In this document: positions 1 through 8,110 of the stretch, one piece after another
Layout: every line of letters starts with the position of its first letter
Position numbering within the stretch: the stretch's first letter is position 1
Assembly (NCBI GenBank): GCA_944326825.1
Contig: CALVFL010000042.1
Coordinates: forward strand, 1-38,835
Length of the DNA stretch: 38,835 nucleotides
Direction: 5' to 3'
Source of the DNA: an uncultured Erysipelotrichaceae bacterium
GTDB taxonomy: Bacteria; Bacillota_I; Bacilli_A; Erysipelotrichales; Erysipelotrichaceae
Translations under genes and position numbers: made by a program
The notes under the pieces: model-generated
The model's input: the letters and a program-made list of their open reading frames with translations, nothing else
Told to the model about the DNA's origin: nothing
Databases searched by the model: none

Positions 1-56
1 GCACTTCATCGGCAAGCATAGCAGAAATGTGAATCAAGCACGCCGCCGGATCAGAC
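1..56 (+). other. 3' tail of an unidentified upstream transcript
   Basis: This stretch is visibly richer in G and C than the rest of the window and is followed at once by a hairpin with a T-run, so it is probably the last part of a plus-strand transcript. Two plus frames close here (TAG at 19-21, TGA at 28-30); the third stays open through the terminator, which argues against it. The minus strand is also open across 1-80, but with no convincing start. I cannot tell whether this is a coding tail or an RNA gene. Confidence 0.3.
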
Positions 57-82
57 AAGCTGTCCTGAGGGATGGCTTTTTT
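57..82 (+). terminator. Intrinsic terminator of the upstream unit
   Basis: AAGCTGTCC (57-65), loop TGAG, GGATGGCTT (70-78) form a 9-bp stem with two G-U pairs, followed by six Ts (77-82). It separates whatever lies upstream from the SIMPL-domain gene. Confidence 0.6.
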
Positions 83-94
83 AATATTTTTATA

Positions 95-112
95 TATAAT
101 TATCAAAGGAGG
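95..112 (+). promoter_or_regulatory. Probable -10 element and Shine-Dalgarno of the SIMPL gene
   Basis: A TATAAT lies at 95-100 with no good -35. AAAGGAGG at 105-112 sets the start codon: the ATG at 123 is 10 nt downstream, while the in-frame ATG at 114 is only 1 nt away and the ATG at 72 lies inside the terminator hairpin. Confidence 0.4.
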
Positions 113-122
113 TATGGGGATT

Positions 123-788
123 ATGAATAAAACGATATGTGCAACAGGGAAAGGGAAGTTTTCTTTAAGACCTGATCTTATCGATCTGCATCTTTCTGTA
201 TCTGATACTTTTAATGATTTTGAATTGACTGCTGAAGAATCTCTCAAGGCCTTAAATGAACTTAAGGAACTCTTGCCCAAGGCTGATCTTGATCCTAAGG
301 ATCTTTTAAGTGATGCCTTTTCCATCACTACTGAATATGAAAACTACCGTGATGAAAACAATGAATATCATAAAAGATTTATCGGTTATTCTTATCATCA
401 TCAATTACATATCAGTTTTAATAACGATAATCGTTTATTAGGCAAAGTTTTATATCTTATCGCTAATTGCGAGCGATCCTTTGAGTCATCTTTTTCCTAT
501 TCTCTTAAAGATAAAGAAAAGATCAAAGATGAACTTTTAAAATCAGCCTACGAAGATGCCTTAAGACAGGCTAAAGTTTTAGCAGATGCAAGCAAAGTCA
601 CTTTAAAAGGCATCATCAGCATCTCCCATGATTTTAATGGTCTTGATAATTATATCTTGCATCCCATTAAAGCTTTTTCCCGCAATTTAAGTGCTGATGA
701 TAAAGCTTCAGGTGCTTATGACATCGATATAAACGCTGACGATCTGACTTTTGAAGATTCCATCAGAGTTATCTGGGAGATAGCTTAA
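123..788 (+). CDS. SIMPL domain (DUF541) protein
   Basis: A 221-residue protein opening with MNKTICATGKGKFSLRPDL, the typical start of SIMPL/DUF541 proteins, in which an ATG(x)G segment leads into a first beta strand. The rest alternates beta strands and charged helices, including a YSYHHQLHIS strand and a C-terminal VIWEIA strand. No signal peptide or membrane segment is seen once the start is placed at 123, so it is probably cytoplasmic, unlike many exported family members. The longer reading from 72 would add a hydrophobic leader, but it begins inside a terminator and lacks a ribosome site. The family is structurally known but of poorly defined function (some members act in signalling or stress). 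The ClC antiporter gene follows after 4 nt, so the two are probably co-transcribed. Confidence 0.75.
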   Translation: MNKTICATGKGKFSLRPDLIDLHLSVSDTFNDFELTAEESLKALNELKELLPKADLDPKDLLSDAFSITTEYENYRDENNEYHKRFIGYSYHHQLHISFNNDNRLLGKVLYLIANCERSFESSFSYSLKDKEKIKDELLKSAYEDALRQAKVLADASKVTLKGIISISHDFNGLDNYILHPIKAFSRNLSADDKASGAYDIDINADDLTFEDSIRVIWEIA

Positions 789-792
789 GAAC

Positions 793-2301
793 ATGTCTTC
801 TAACTTTAGACATCTTGATCTTAAACTTTTGATCAGCGCTATCATCGTCGGCCTTTTCAGCGGGACTATTGTCGTTTTTTATCGCTTTCTTTTAGGACTT
901 ATTGAGGGGATTTTACTAGAAATCAGTGACATAGTCGAAACAGAACCGCTCAGTTTGGTAATTTATATCATGATCATCATTGTCGTTGGACTTTTGCTTA
1001 ATTATTTTATTAAGAAAGAAAGACTGATCAGCGGCAGCGGCATCCCGCAGATCGAAGCCGAATTAGGCAAGATGATCGATTCTGACCCTTTAAAGGTACT
1101 CATCTATAAATTCTTTGGCGGTATCTTAAGCTCTTTGGGCGGCCTTTCTTTAGGAAGAGAGGGTCCAAGTATTCAGCTTGGAGCCATGGGTGCAAAACTT
1201 TTAGGCAAACGCTTTAAACTTTTGGATGATGAATTGCTTTTAATGTCCGGTTCAGCTGCCGGGCTCAGCGGAGCTTTCAGCGCACCGCTTTCGGGCGTCA
1301 TGTTTTGCCTTGAAGAACTGCATCACAGTTTTAGTACCAAGGTCTTGATCACTGTTATGGCTGCCTCGGTAAGTGCTGACTTTATAGCTTCCTACGTATT
1401 CGGTTTTACTCCGACTTTTTCTTTTGTGCTTAAGGATAATATATCTTTAATCTATTATCCTTTGATCATTCTTTTAGGTATCCTCATTGGAATGCTTGGG
1501 GTCTTTTATAATAACGGCACGCTGTTTTTTCAAAAACTGCTTGCCAAAGTTTCAACTGAATCGCGTATCTATATCCCATTGGTGTTAAGCATCATCTTGC
1601 TTAGGGTCATGCCGGAAGTGCTTGGCGGCGGCCATCATTTATTGGAATTTATTGATCCAAGCACTTCTTTATCCTTATTGATAGTACTTTTGACAGTTAA
1701 ATTTTTCTTTTCATTTATCTCTTTTGGCAGCGGAGCGCCAGGCGGTATCTTTTTCCCGCTCCTTGTCGAAGGCTCTTTATTTGGAGCGATATTCGCTTTA
1801 ATCATGATCAAGGCTGGTCTTTTGGATGAAGCGTTCTTTTTCCATTTTGTCATTTTAGCCATGGCGGCTTTTTTCACAGCGATCGTCAGAGCTCCGATCA
1901 CCGGCATCATCCTGATCTTTGAAATGACCGGCAGCCTGGCCAATCTTTTGCCTTTATTGCTGTGTTCGATCAGTTCATATATCGTAGCTGAATATTTCAA
2001 ATGTCCGCCTATATATGAAAGTCTTTTAGAAAAATATGAACCGGAAGAGCTCAGATCTTTAAAAGATGTTGAATTATTAGAGATGACTGTTGAGTATCAA
2101 AGTCTTGTCAGCGATAAGAAGGTCGCTGAGATAAACTGGCCCAAGGAAGCCCGCATCATCAAGATCGAAAGATACGGCAAGAGTTTTATCGCCGATGGCC
2201 ATACTATCATTCATAGCGGTGATCGTCTGTCTTTTCATATCACTGCAAGGGATCAGTTCAAAGTCAAAAATGAATTGCTCGCTTTATTGCAAAGCAAATA
2301 A
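793..2301 (+). CDS. ClC-family H+/Cl- antiporter with C-terminal RCK_C (TrkA-C) domain
   Basis: A polytopic membrane protein of 502 residues. The three ClC signature loops are intact: GSGIP at 81-85 (anion-coordinating serine), GREGP at 121-125 with gating Glu123, and GGIFFP at 317-322. Glu175 in CLEEL corresponds to the internal proton glutamate (E203 of the E. coli protein), so the sequence fits a proton-coupled antiporter rather than a passive channel. After the last helices, residues about 425-500 form a soluble domain resembling RCK_C/TrkA-C, which in related transporters binds a regulatory ligand. Such proteins exchange chloride for protons in acid or ionic stress (family knowledge). 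The start follows the SIMPL stop by 4 nt, with a weak GGGAGA upstream. The gene ends in a bidirectional terminator shared with plsY. Confidence 0.92.
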   Translation: MSSNFRHLDLKLLISAIIVGLFSGTIVVFYRFLLGLIEGILLEISDIVETEPLSLVIYIMIIIVVGLLLNYFIKKERLISGSGIPQIEAELGKMIDSDPLKVLIYKFFGGILSSLGGLSLGREGPSIQLGAMGAKLLGKRFKLLDDELLLMSGSAAGLSGAFSAPLSGVMFCLEELHHSFSTKVLITVMAASVSADFIASYVFGFTPTFSFVLKDNISLIYYPLIILLGILIGMLGVFYNNGTLFFQKLLAKVSTESRIYIPLVLSIILLRVMPEVLGGGHHLLEFIDPSTSLSLLIVLLTVKFFFSFISFGSGAPGGIFFPLLVEGSLFGAIFALIMIKAGLLDEAFFFHFVILAMAAFFTAIVRAPITGIILIFEMTGSLANLLPLLLCSISSYIVAEYFKCPPIYESLLEKYEPEELRSLKDVELLEMTVEYQSLVSDKKVAEINWPKEARIIKIERYGKSFIADGHTIIHSGDRLSFHITARDQFKVKNELLALLQSK

Positions 2302-2330
2302 ATAAACCGGAATCAACCGGTTTTATTTTA
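2302..2330. terminator. Bidirectional terminator between the ClC gene and plsY
   Basis: AAACCGG (2304-2310), loop AATCAA, CCGGTTT (2317-2323) form a 7-bp stem flanked by A-rich sequence on the left and TTTATTTTA on the right, so it can work on both strands. It abuts or overlaps the stop codons of both convergent genes. Confidence 0.75.
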
Positions 2331-2937
2331 TCCATCTAACTTTATTCTCTTTGTGATTGATGATCCTTTGAATATTGGCTTTATGCCGGTAGATGATAAA
2401 GGCCACCATCACTAACATCACTATCGATAATTTGAGATCATCAGAAGTCAAAAACGAAAGGATCACCGCAACACTTAGTGATACCATGCTGGAAAGTGAA
2501 ACCATTTTGGATAATCCCAGTACCAGCAAAAATACTAATATCGGATATACGAAACAAAACCAGATGTCGCTGACTCCTAAGATGCCTAAAGCCAAAAGAT
2601 AGCCAAAGGCACAAGCTACACCTTTGCCGCCCTTGAAATTAGCGAATAATGGAAAACAATGGCCGACCATTACTGCTGCCCCGGTATAAGCGATGGCTTC
2701 AGGGTAGATGAAACGGGCAATGACCATTAAGATAAGGGCCTTTAAAGCGTCGAGTACTATGACGGCTATCCCGGCTTTTTTGCCAAGGACTCTACCAGCA
2801 TTGGTGCCGCCTAAGTTGCCGCTTCCGTATTGGCGGATATCTTTTTTATAAAAGACTTTGCCTATGATTAAGCCCCAGGGGATGGAACCGATTATATAAC
2901 CAATGATTATCCATATCAAAATAATAAAGATCTGCAT
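2323..2937 (-). CDS. plsY: Glycerol-3-phosphate acyltransferase PlsY
   Basis: An integral membrane protein of 204 residues, the usual PlsY length, with several hydrophobic helices. It transfers the acyl group of acyl-phosphate (made by PlsX) to glycerol-3-phosphate, giving lysophosphatidic acid, the first step of phospholipid synthesis in most Gram-positives. The conserved blocks are clear: GSIPWGLIIGK near the N-terminus, the GSGNLGGTNAGRVLG phosphate-binding loop, and GHCFPLFANFKGGKGVA. AAAGGTGG precedes the ATG. It is divergent from parE, a pairing also known in other Firmicutes where plsY sits beside parE-parC. The stop codon lies in the terminator shared with the ClC gene. Confidence 0.95.
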   Translation of the reverse strand: MQIFIILIWIIIGYIIGSIPWGLIIGKVFYKKDIRQYGSGNLGGTNAGRVLGKKAGIAVIVLDALKALILMVIARFIYPEAIAYTGAAVMVGHCFPLFANFKGGKGVACAFGYLLALGILGVSDIWFCFVYPILVFLLVLGLSKMVSLSSMVSLSVAVILSFLTSDDLKLSIVMLVMVAFIIYRHKANIQRIINHKENKVRWIK

Positions 2938-3025
2938 ATCAAGACCACCTTTCCACTTGTCTATAATTTATTTTATCTAAATTTAGAGATTTATGATATA
3001 ATTTTTATGTTTTGTAGGTAAAAAT
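2938..3025. promoter_or_regulatory. Divergent plsY / parE promoter region
   Basis: For parE, an extended -10 TGATATAAT is at 2994-3002, giving a leader of about 15-20 nt with a weak AGGT ribosome site. A 12-bp palindrome TCTAAATTTAGA (2976-2987) lies in the spacer region. No clear minus-strand promoter for plsY could be picked in the AT-rich sequence. Confidence 0.6.
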
Positions 3026-4933
3026 ATGGAAAAAAAATATGATGCAAGCAGTATAAAGATATTAAAAGGATTAGAAGCAGTCCGGGTCAGACCCGGTATG
3101 TATATCGGATCAGTCGATGCCAGAGGACTTCATCATCTGGTATGGGAGATCCTTGACAATGCCATCGATGAAGCTTTGAACGGTTATGGTAAAGTGATAA
3201 CCGTTTCTTTAAATAAAGATGGTTCTGTCACTGTCAGCGATGAAGGGCGTGGTATGCCTGTCGATAAACATGAAAGCGGCAAGTCGGCTTTAGAAGTTAT
3301 ATTCACTGTCTTACATGCCGGCGGCAAGTTTGAAGAAGGAGCTTATAAGACTTCGGGCGGTCTGCATGGTGTCGGAGCCAGCGTCGTCAATGCCTTAAGT
3401 GAATGGGTCGATGTTGAGGTGTGTACCAATAAAAGAAAATATCATATCCGTTTTATGGACGGCGGGACAAGGGTCAGCAAGCTTGAAGATCTTGGCCCTA
3501 CCAATAAGACCGGTTCTAAGGTAACCTTTAAACCGGATAAAACTATCTTTGAAACGACGACCTTCAATTATCAGACGATAGTTGAAAGGATCAGGGAAGA
3601 AGCTTTTTTATTGGCTGGTGTCAAGATGATCGTCATTGATGAAAAAAATGCCCGCAAAGAAGAATTCTATTATGAAGACGGTTTAAAAGCTTTTATTGAA
3701 TATTTAAACGAAGACCGTGATACTTTGCATAAACCGATCACTTTTGATCACATGTATAACGGTATCGAAGTCAAAGCTGCCTTCCAATACACCGATTCCT
3801 ATCAGGAAAATGTTTTTTCTTTTGTGAATCTGGTTAGAACGAAAGACGGCGGCACTCATGAAGTAGGCTACAAGACGGCTTTTACTAAAACGATCAATGA
3901 TTATGCCCGTGAATGCGGTATTTTAAAAGAAAAAGACAAGAATTTTGAAGGCAATGACATCAGAGAAGGTCTTACCAGCATCATCTCAGTATCTATCCCG
4001 GAAGACAAGTTGCAGTTTGAAGGTCAGACCAAGTCTAAGTTAGGGACCCCGGAAGCTAAAAATGCTGTGGAAAATATCGTTTCTGAGAATCTGATGTACT
4101 GGCTTTTAGAAAACAGCGAACTCTCTTTAAAGATCATCAAAAAGATCCAAAAGGCCGCTCAAGCCAGAGAAGCTGCCCGCAAGGCTAAAGAAGAAGCCCG
4201 TAAAGGCAAAAACAATTCCAAAAAAGCCGAAAAGGTCTTAAGCGGTAAATTAGCCAATGCCCAAAGCAAGGATCATACCAAGCTGGAACTATTCCTTGTG
4301 GAGGGTGATTCAGCCGGCGGCAGTGCCAAACAGGGCCGTGATTCCAAATATCAGGCGATCTTGCCTTTAAGAGGTAAAGTCTTAAATACTCAAAAGGCTT
4401 CTTTGGCTGATATTGAAAAAAACGAAGAGCTCAATACGATCATTCATGCGATCGGAGCTGGTGTAGGCAGTGATTTTAATTTAGATGACATCAATTACGA
4501 CAAGATCATCATCATGACCGATGCCGATACTGATGGCGCCCATATCCAGATCCTGCTTTTGACTTTCTTTTATCAGTACATGCGGGAACTGATCGCCAGC
4601 GGACATGTCTATATCGCCATGCCGCCGCTTTACATGGTCAAAAAGAATAAAGAAGTATTCTATGCTTATGATGAAAACGAACTCTCTAAGCTCAAAGACG
4701 GTCAAAAATGCGAGATCAAGCGTTTTAAAGGTCTTGGAGAAATGAATGCCGATGAACTGTGGGATACGACGATGAATCCTGCAACAAGAAGCTTAGTCAA
4801 TGTGACGATCGATGACCCAGTGATCTGTGACAAGAGGGTTTCGGTCTTGATGGGCAATAAACCGGAATTAAGAAGAGAATGGATCGAAGAGAACATCGAT
4901 TTCACTCTGGAAGAAGATTATAGGGTAATGTAA
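3026..4933 (+). CDS. parE: DNA topoisomerase IV subunit B (ParE)
   Basis: The ATPase subunit of topoisomerase IV, which decatenates daughter chromosomes together with ParC. The GHKL ATPase comes first: EILDNAIDEAL with Glu41 (catalytic base) and Asn45 (Mg), DEGRGMPVD, and the ATP lid GGLHGVGASVVNALS. The Toprim domain follows, with VEGDSAGGSAKQGRD (Glu426) and DADTDGAHI (Asp499, Asp501, Asp503). The length of 635 residues is normal. The linking segments AILPLRGKVLNTQKA and IQILLLTFFYQYM, together with the adjacent parC, favour ParE over GyrB. A Lys/Ala-rich charged helix around residues 375-410 is longer than usual. The stop is followed after 1 nt by the parC ATG, so the two are translationally coupled. 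Confidence 0.95.
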   Translation: MEKKYDASSIKILKGLEAVRVRPGMYIGSVDARGLHHLVWEILDNAIDEALNGYGKVITVSLNKDGSVTVSDEGRGMPVDKHESGKSALEVIFTVLHAGGKFEEGAYKTSGGLHGVGASVVNALSEWVDVEVCTNKRKYHIRFMDGGTRVSKLEDLGPTNKTGSKVTFKPDKTIFETTTFNYQTIVERIREEAFLLAGVKMIVIDEKNARKEEFYYEDGLKAFIEYLNEDRDTLHKPITFDHMYNGIEVKAAFQYTDSYQENVFSFVNLVRTKDGGTHEVGYKTAFTKTINDYARECGILKEKDKNFEGNDIREGLTSIISVSIPEDKLQFEGQTKSKLGTPEAKNAVENIVSENLMYWLLENSELSLKIIKKIQKAAQAREAARKAKEEARKGKNNSKKAEKVLSGKLANAQSKDHTKLELFLVEGDSAGGSAKQGRDSKYQAILPLRGKVLNTQKASLADIEKNEELNTIIHAIGAGVGSDFNLDDINYDKIIIMTDADTDGAHIQILLLTFFYQYMRELIASGHVYIAMPPLYMVKKNKEVFYAYDENELSKLKDGQKCEIKRFKGLGEMNADELWDTTMNPATRSLVNVTIDDPVICDKRVSVLMGNKPELRREWIEENIDFTLEEDYRVM

Positions 4934-4934
4934 G

Positions 4935-7421
4935 ATGAAGAAAACGCCAATACAGGAAAAACATATTGAATATTCTCTTGATGAACTGATGTCGGATCGT
5001 TTTGGCCGCTATTCCAAGTACATCATTCAGGAAAGGGCTTTGCCTGATGCCCGAGATGGTCTAAAGCCGGTTCAAAGAAGGATCCTTTATGCCATGCATG
5101 AAGACGGCAATACCTTTGAAAAGCCGCACCGCAAAAGTGCTAAAGCTGTCGGTTATATCATCGGTTATTATCATCCTCATGGCGACAGCAGCGTCTATGA
5201 TGCGATCGTTCGTCTTTCTCAAGACTGGAAGATGAATGTACCACTTATCGATATGCAGGGCAACAACGGTTCGATCGACGATGACCCGCCAGCCGCCATG
5301 CGTTATACCGAAGCCCGTCTGGCCAAGGTCTGTGATACGCTTTTAGCGGATATTGATAAAGATGCCGTGGAGTTTACCAATAACTACGATGACTCTTTAT
5401 TGGAACCGACGGTTCTGCCGACCAGGTTTCCCTTGCTTTTGGTAAACGGTTCGACCGGTATCGCTTCAGGATATGCCACCAATATCGCTCCCCACAACCT
5501 TAATGAAGTCATCGATGCCACGATCTATCGTTTAAGTCATCCTGATTCAACGATCGAAGAACTCTTTGAATTTGTCAAAGGACCGGATTTTCCTACCGGC
5601 GGTATCGTGCAGGGCAAAGAGAATCTGCTCAATATCTTTAAAACCGGCAAAGGCAAAGTGGTCGTCCGTTCTAAATGCGAGATCGTCAAAGGACGCTTAG
5701 GAAATGAGATCGTCATTCAAGAAATACCTTATGAAGTAACTAAATCAGAAATGGTCAAAAAGATCGATGAGATCAGGATCAATAAAGATATTGAAGGTAT
5801 CAGCGATGTCAGGGATGAATCGGGCAGAGATGGTCTTAAGATCGTCATCGAACTTAAAAAAGATGCTGATGCCAATCTGATCTTAAACTACTTATATAAG
5901 AACACTGATCTGCAGATCAACTATAACTACAACATGATCGCCATCGTCAATCATCGTCCAACTTTGATGTCTTTGAGTGATTGTCTTGATGCCTTCATTG
6001 AACATCGCCAGGAAGTGGTGATCCGCCGTACTAAATATCTTTTAGACAAGAAGAAAGATCGTCTGCATATCATTGAAGGTCTTATCAAAGCTTTATCGAT
6101 CATTGATGACATCATCGAACTGATCCGGATGTCTAAAGATAAAGCGGATGCTAAAAAGCGGCTGATCGAAGCTTTCTTATTCAGTGAAGCCCAAGCGGAA
6201 GCAATCGTTTCTTTAAGGCTTTACCGTCTGTCCAATACCGATGTCAAAGTCTTGAAAGATGAATATGCTGAACTTTTAAAAGATATCAACTATCTGAATA
6301 CCATCCTTTCTTCTAAAGAAGTGCTGATCAGTGTCATCAGCAAGGAACTCAAAGAGGTAAAGGAAATATACGGAATGCCAAGACGTACTGTCATTGAAGA
6401 TGAGATCGAAGAGATCAACATCGATCGGATCTCCATGATCCCTAATGAAGCCTGCATGGTTTCTGTTTCCAAAGACGGCTATATCAAAAGAGTGTCTTTA
6501 CGCAGTTATAATGCCAGTGACGCCAAACTGCCGGGCTTTAAGGAAAAGGATGTCATCATCGCCTATGGCGAGGCCGAAACCCTTGATACCTTGCTGCTAT
6601 TCACCAACAAGGGCAACTATGCCTACATACCGCTTTATGAGGTTGAAGAAGCTAAATGGAAGGATCTTGGCAAACATTTCAGTACTTATGCCAAAAGCGA
6701 AGGGGAGGAAAAGATCGTCAGTGCCCTGATCGTCAAAGATTTCAACAGTTATGCCTTTATAACCACGGTATCTAAAAACGGTCTTATCAAAAAAACCCCG
6801 CTTTCAGACTTCAAGCTGCAAAGATATTCGAAGGTCGTCATGGCGATGAACCTTGCCAAAGACGATGAGCTTGTCAAAGCTCTTATCACTTATGAGGGTG
6901 AGGAAGTGATCGTCACTACTGCCCATGGTTATTATAACCGCTATTCTTTAGCTGTCGTTTCGCCGACTTCATTAAAGTCTAAAGGCATAATTGCCATAAG
7001 CTGCAAAGGTGATGAAGTGAGCGGATTTATCACTTATGATGATGATAAAGACTATCTGCTTTTGATCAATAATTTCAATCAGATGAAACGCCTCAAGATA
7101 AGCGATATACCATATACCAACCGGGCCACCAAAGGAAAACTTCTGTTCAAGCCTTTAAAGACTAAAAAAACTTTGCTCAGCAAAGTTTTAAAGGTCCGCT
7201 CCCTTGATGATCTGTTGATCTATGATGAAGATACCCTGACGCTTTCTTCTAAAGACATTGCCATCATGGGCATGGATGCGACATTCTCTGAACCGCTCAA
7301 ATTAAAGGACATCAATTTTATCATCAACGAAAGCGACACTTTAAGCAAGGCCAAGATCGTCGATTTCCCCAAAGAAGATAAAGAAGAAGTCTATGAACAG
7401 TTAAATATCTTTGATGCCTAG
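4935..7421 (+). CDS. parC: DNA topoisomerase IV subunit A (ParC)
   Basis: The DNA cleavage subunit of topoisomerase IV, 828 residues. The winged-helix domain has RALPDARDGLKPVQRRILY, the quinolone-determining stretch HPHGDSSVYD (80-89), and catalytic Tyr124 in AAMRYTE. A coiled-coil region follows, and then a C-terminal beta-pinwheel from about residue 500 (repeated strands such as CMVSVSKDGYIKRVSL and FITTVSKNGLIKKTPL). The GyrA box (QRRGGKG) is absent, which fits ParC. Ser85, the position most often mutated in fluoroquinolone resistance, is wild type; the partner position is Asp89 where S. aureus has Glu84, a conservative change. It lies 1 nt after parE. Its last 21 bp overlap the convergent HAD gene, so no separate terminator is visible. 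Confidence 0.95.
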   Translation: MKKTPIQEKHIEYSLDELMSDRFGRYSKYIIQERALPDARDGLKPVQRRILYAMHEDGNTFEKPHRKSAKAVGYIIGYYHPHGDSSVYDAIVRLSQDWKMNVPLIDMQGNNGSIDDDPPAAMRYTEARLAKVCDTLLADIDKDAVEFTNNYDDSLLEPTVLPTRFPLLLVNGSTGIASGYATNIAPHNLNEVIDATIYRLSHPDSTIEELFEFVKGPDFPTGGIVQGKENLLNIFKTGKGKVVVRSKCEIVKGRLGNEIVIQEIPYEVTKSEMVKKIDEIRINKDIEGISDVRDESGRDGLKIVIELKKDADANLILNYLYKNTDLQINYNYNMIAIVNHRPTLMSLSDCLDAFIEHRQEVVIRRTKYLLDKKKDRLHIIEGLIKALSIIDDIIELIRMSKDKADAKKRLIEAFLFSEAQAEAIVSLRLYRLSNTDVKVLKDEYAELLKDINYLNTILSSKEVLISVISKELKEVKEIYGMPRRTVIEDEIEEINIDRISMIPNEACMVSVSKDGYIKRVSLRSYNASDAKLPGFKEKDVIIAYGEAETLDTLLLFTNKGNYAYIPLYEVEEAKWKDLGKHFSTYAKSEGEEKIVSALIVKDFNSYAFITTVSKNGLIKKTPLSDFKLQRYSKVVMAMNLAKDDELVKALITYEGEEVIVTTAHGYYNRYSLAVVSPTSLKSKGIIAISCKGDEVSGFITYDDDKDYLLLINNFNQMKRLKISDIPYTNRATKGKLLFKPLKTKKTLLSKVLKVRSLDDLLIYDEDTLTLSSKDIAIMGMDATFSEPLKLKDINFIINESDTLSKAKIVDFPKEDKEEVYEQLNIFDA

Positions 7422-8063
7422 ATAAGTTATCACATCTTTTAAAGAGTCCAGTTTTGTATCGACGAAGCCGGACTCTTCTTTATTAAAAGCGATCATATCT
7501 TCAATAAAGATATTCTTGGCACCAGAAGCCCTGGCAGCTTTGATGCCGTTGATGCTGTCTTCGATGATCAGACAGTCTTTGATATCAACTTTTAAAACTT
7601 CAGCACACTTTAAAAAGATGTCAGGCGAGGGTTTGGACCTTTTGATCATCTCGCCCGAGATCAATGCATCGAAGCGATATTCTTTATGCAGCTGTTTCAA
7701 CATGGTCTTGATATGTTCGATAGTGCTTGAAGAAGCGATCGCTTTTAGATAATGATGATCATCAAGATATTCCATCAGTTCATAAAAGCCCGGTTTGACT
7801 AAAGAATCCTTGATTTGAGCACATTCATTTATCTTTTCAGTGATGAGTTTTCTCACTTCATCATATAATTCGACCATCTCTGGGACTTCTTTTTTAAAAT
7901 ATGCCATCGCTTTCGGTTTGGTAGTACCGGTAATATTTTTAAAAAAGTCTTTCGGCAAAGTCAGATCGTGTTTAGCAGCGACCTTTATAAAACATTTATA
8001 AGACAGCTCTTCCGTATTGAAAAGCGTTCCGTCTAAATCAAAAATAAGTGCTTTAATTTCCAT
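7401..8063 (-). CDS. HAD-family phosphatase (beta-phosphoglucomutase-like subgroup)
   Basis: A 220-residue HAD hydrolase with all four motifs: FDLDGTLF near the N-terminus (nucleophile and acid/base Asp), SSST (motif II), the Lys of KRSKPSPDIF (motif III), and IEDSINGIKAARASGA (motif IV). The alpha-helical cap between motifs I and II is the type found in beta-phosphoglucomutases and 2-deoxyglucose-6-phosphatases; the substrate cannot be read from sequence. I start at the ATG at 8063 because DxDGT then falls at the usual distance; an upstream in-frame GTG at 8081 is less likely. There is no Shine-Dalgarno; instead a -10 ends 6 nt before the ATG, predicting a leaderless mRNA. It is convergent with parC (21-bp overlap) and divergent from yqeG. 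Confidence 0.85.
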   Translation of the reverse strand: MEIKALIFDLDGTLFNTEELSYKCFIKVAAKHDLTLPKDFFKNITGTTKPKAMAYFKKEVPEMVELYDEVRKLITEKINECAQIKDSLVKPGFYELMEYLDDHHYLKAIASSSTIEHIKTMLKQLHKEYRFDALISGEMIKRSKPSPDIFLKCAEVLKVDIKDCLIIEDSINGIKAARASGAKNIFIEDMIAFNKEESGFVDTKLDSLKDVITYLGIKDI

Positions 8064-8110
8064 GTTTCTATGATATTGCACTTTTGATGTAAACTCAATA
8101 TAATAAATAC
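8064..8110. promoter_or_regulatory. Interlocked divergent promoters of the HAD gene and yqeG, both predicted leaderless
   Basis: Plus strand: TTGCAC (8076-8081), 17-bp spacer, TATAAT (8099-8104), then 6 nt to the yqeG ATG. Minus strand: TTGAGT (8098-8093), 17-bp spacer, TATCAT (8075-8070), then 6 nt AGAAAC to the HAD ATG. Each -35 directly abuts the opposite -10, so one polymerase must exclude the other. Neither gene has a Shine-Dalgarno. Confidence 0.7.

Noticed and set aside
72..122. Longer N-terminus of the SIMPL protein starting at the ATG at 72, giving a hydrophobic leader
   Set aside because: This ATG lies in the terminator hairpin and has no ribosome site; AAAGGAGG at 105-112 points to the ATG at 123.
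1635..2000. Long open frames on the strand opposite to genes, such as within the ClC gene, ppdK, nth and rseP
   Set aside because: They sit wholly inside well-supported genes, have low-complexity composition typical of antisense frames, and lack ribosome sites or recognisable domains.
8064..8081. GTG start for the HAD phosphatase at 8081
   Set aside because: The predicted -10 (8075-8070) would lie inside the coding sequence, and the ATG at 8063 puts the DxDGT motif at the usual place.
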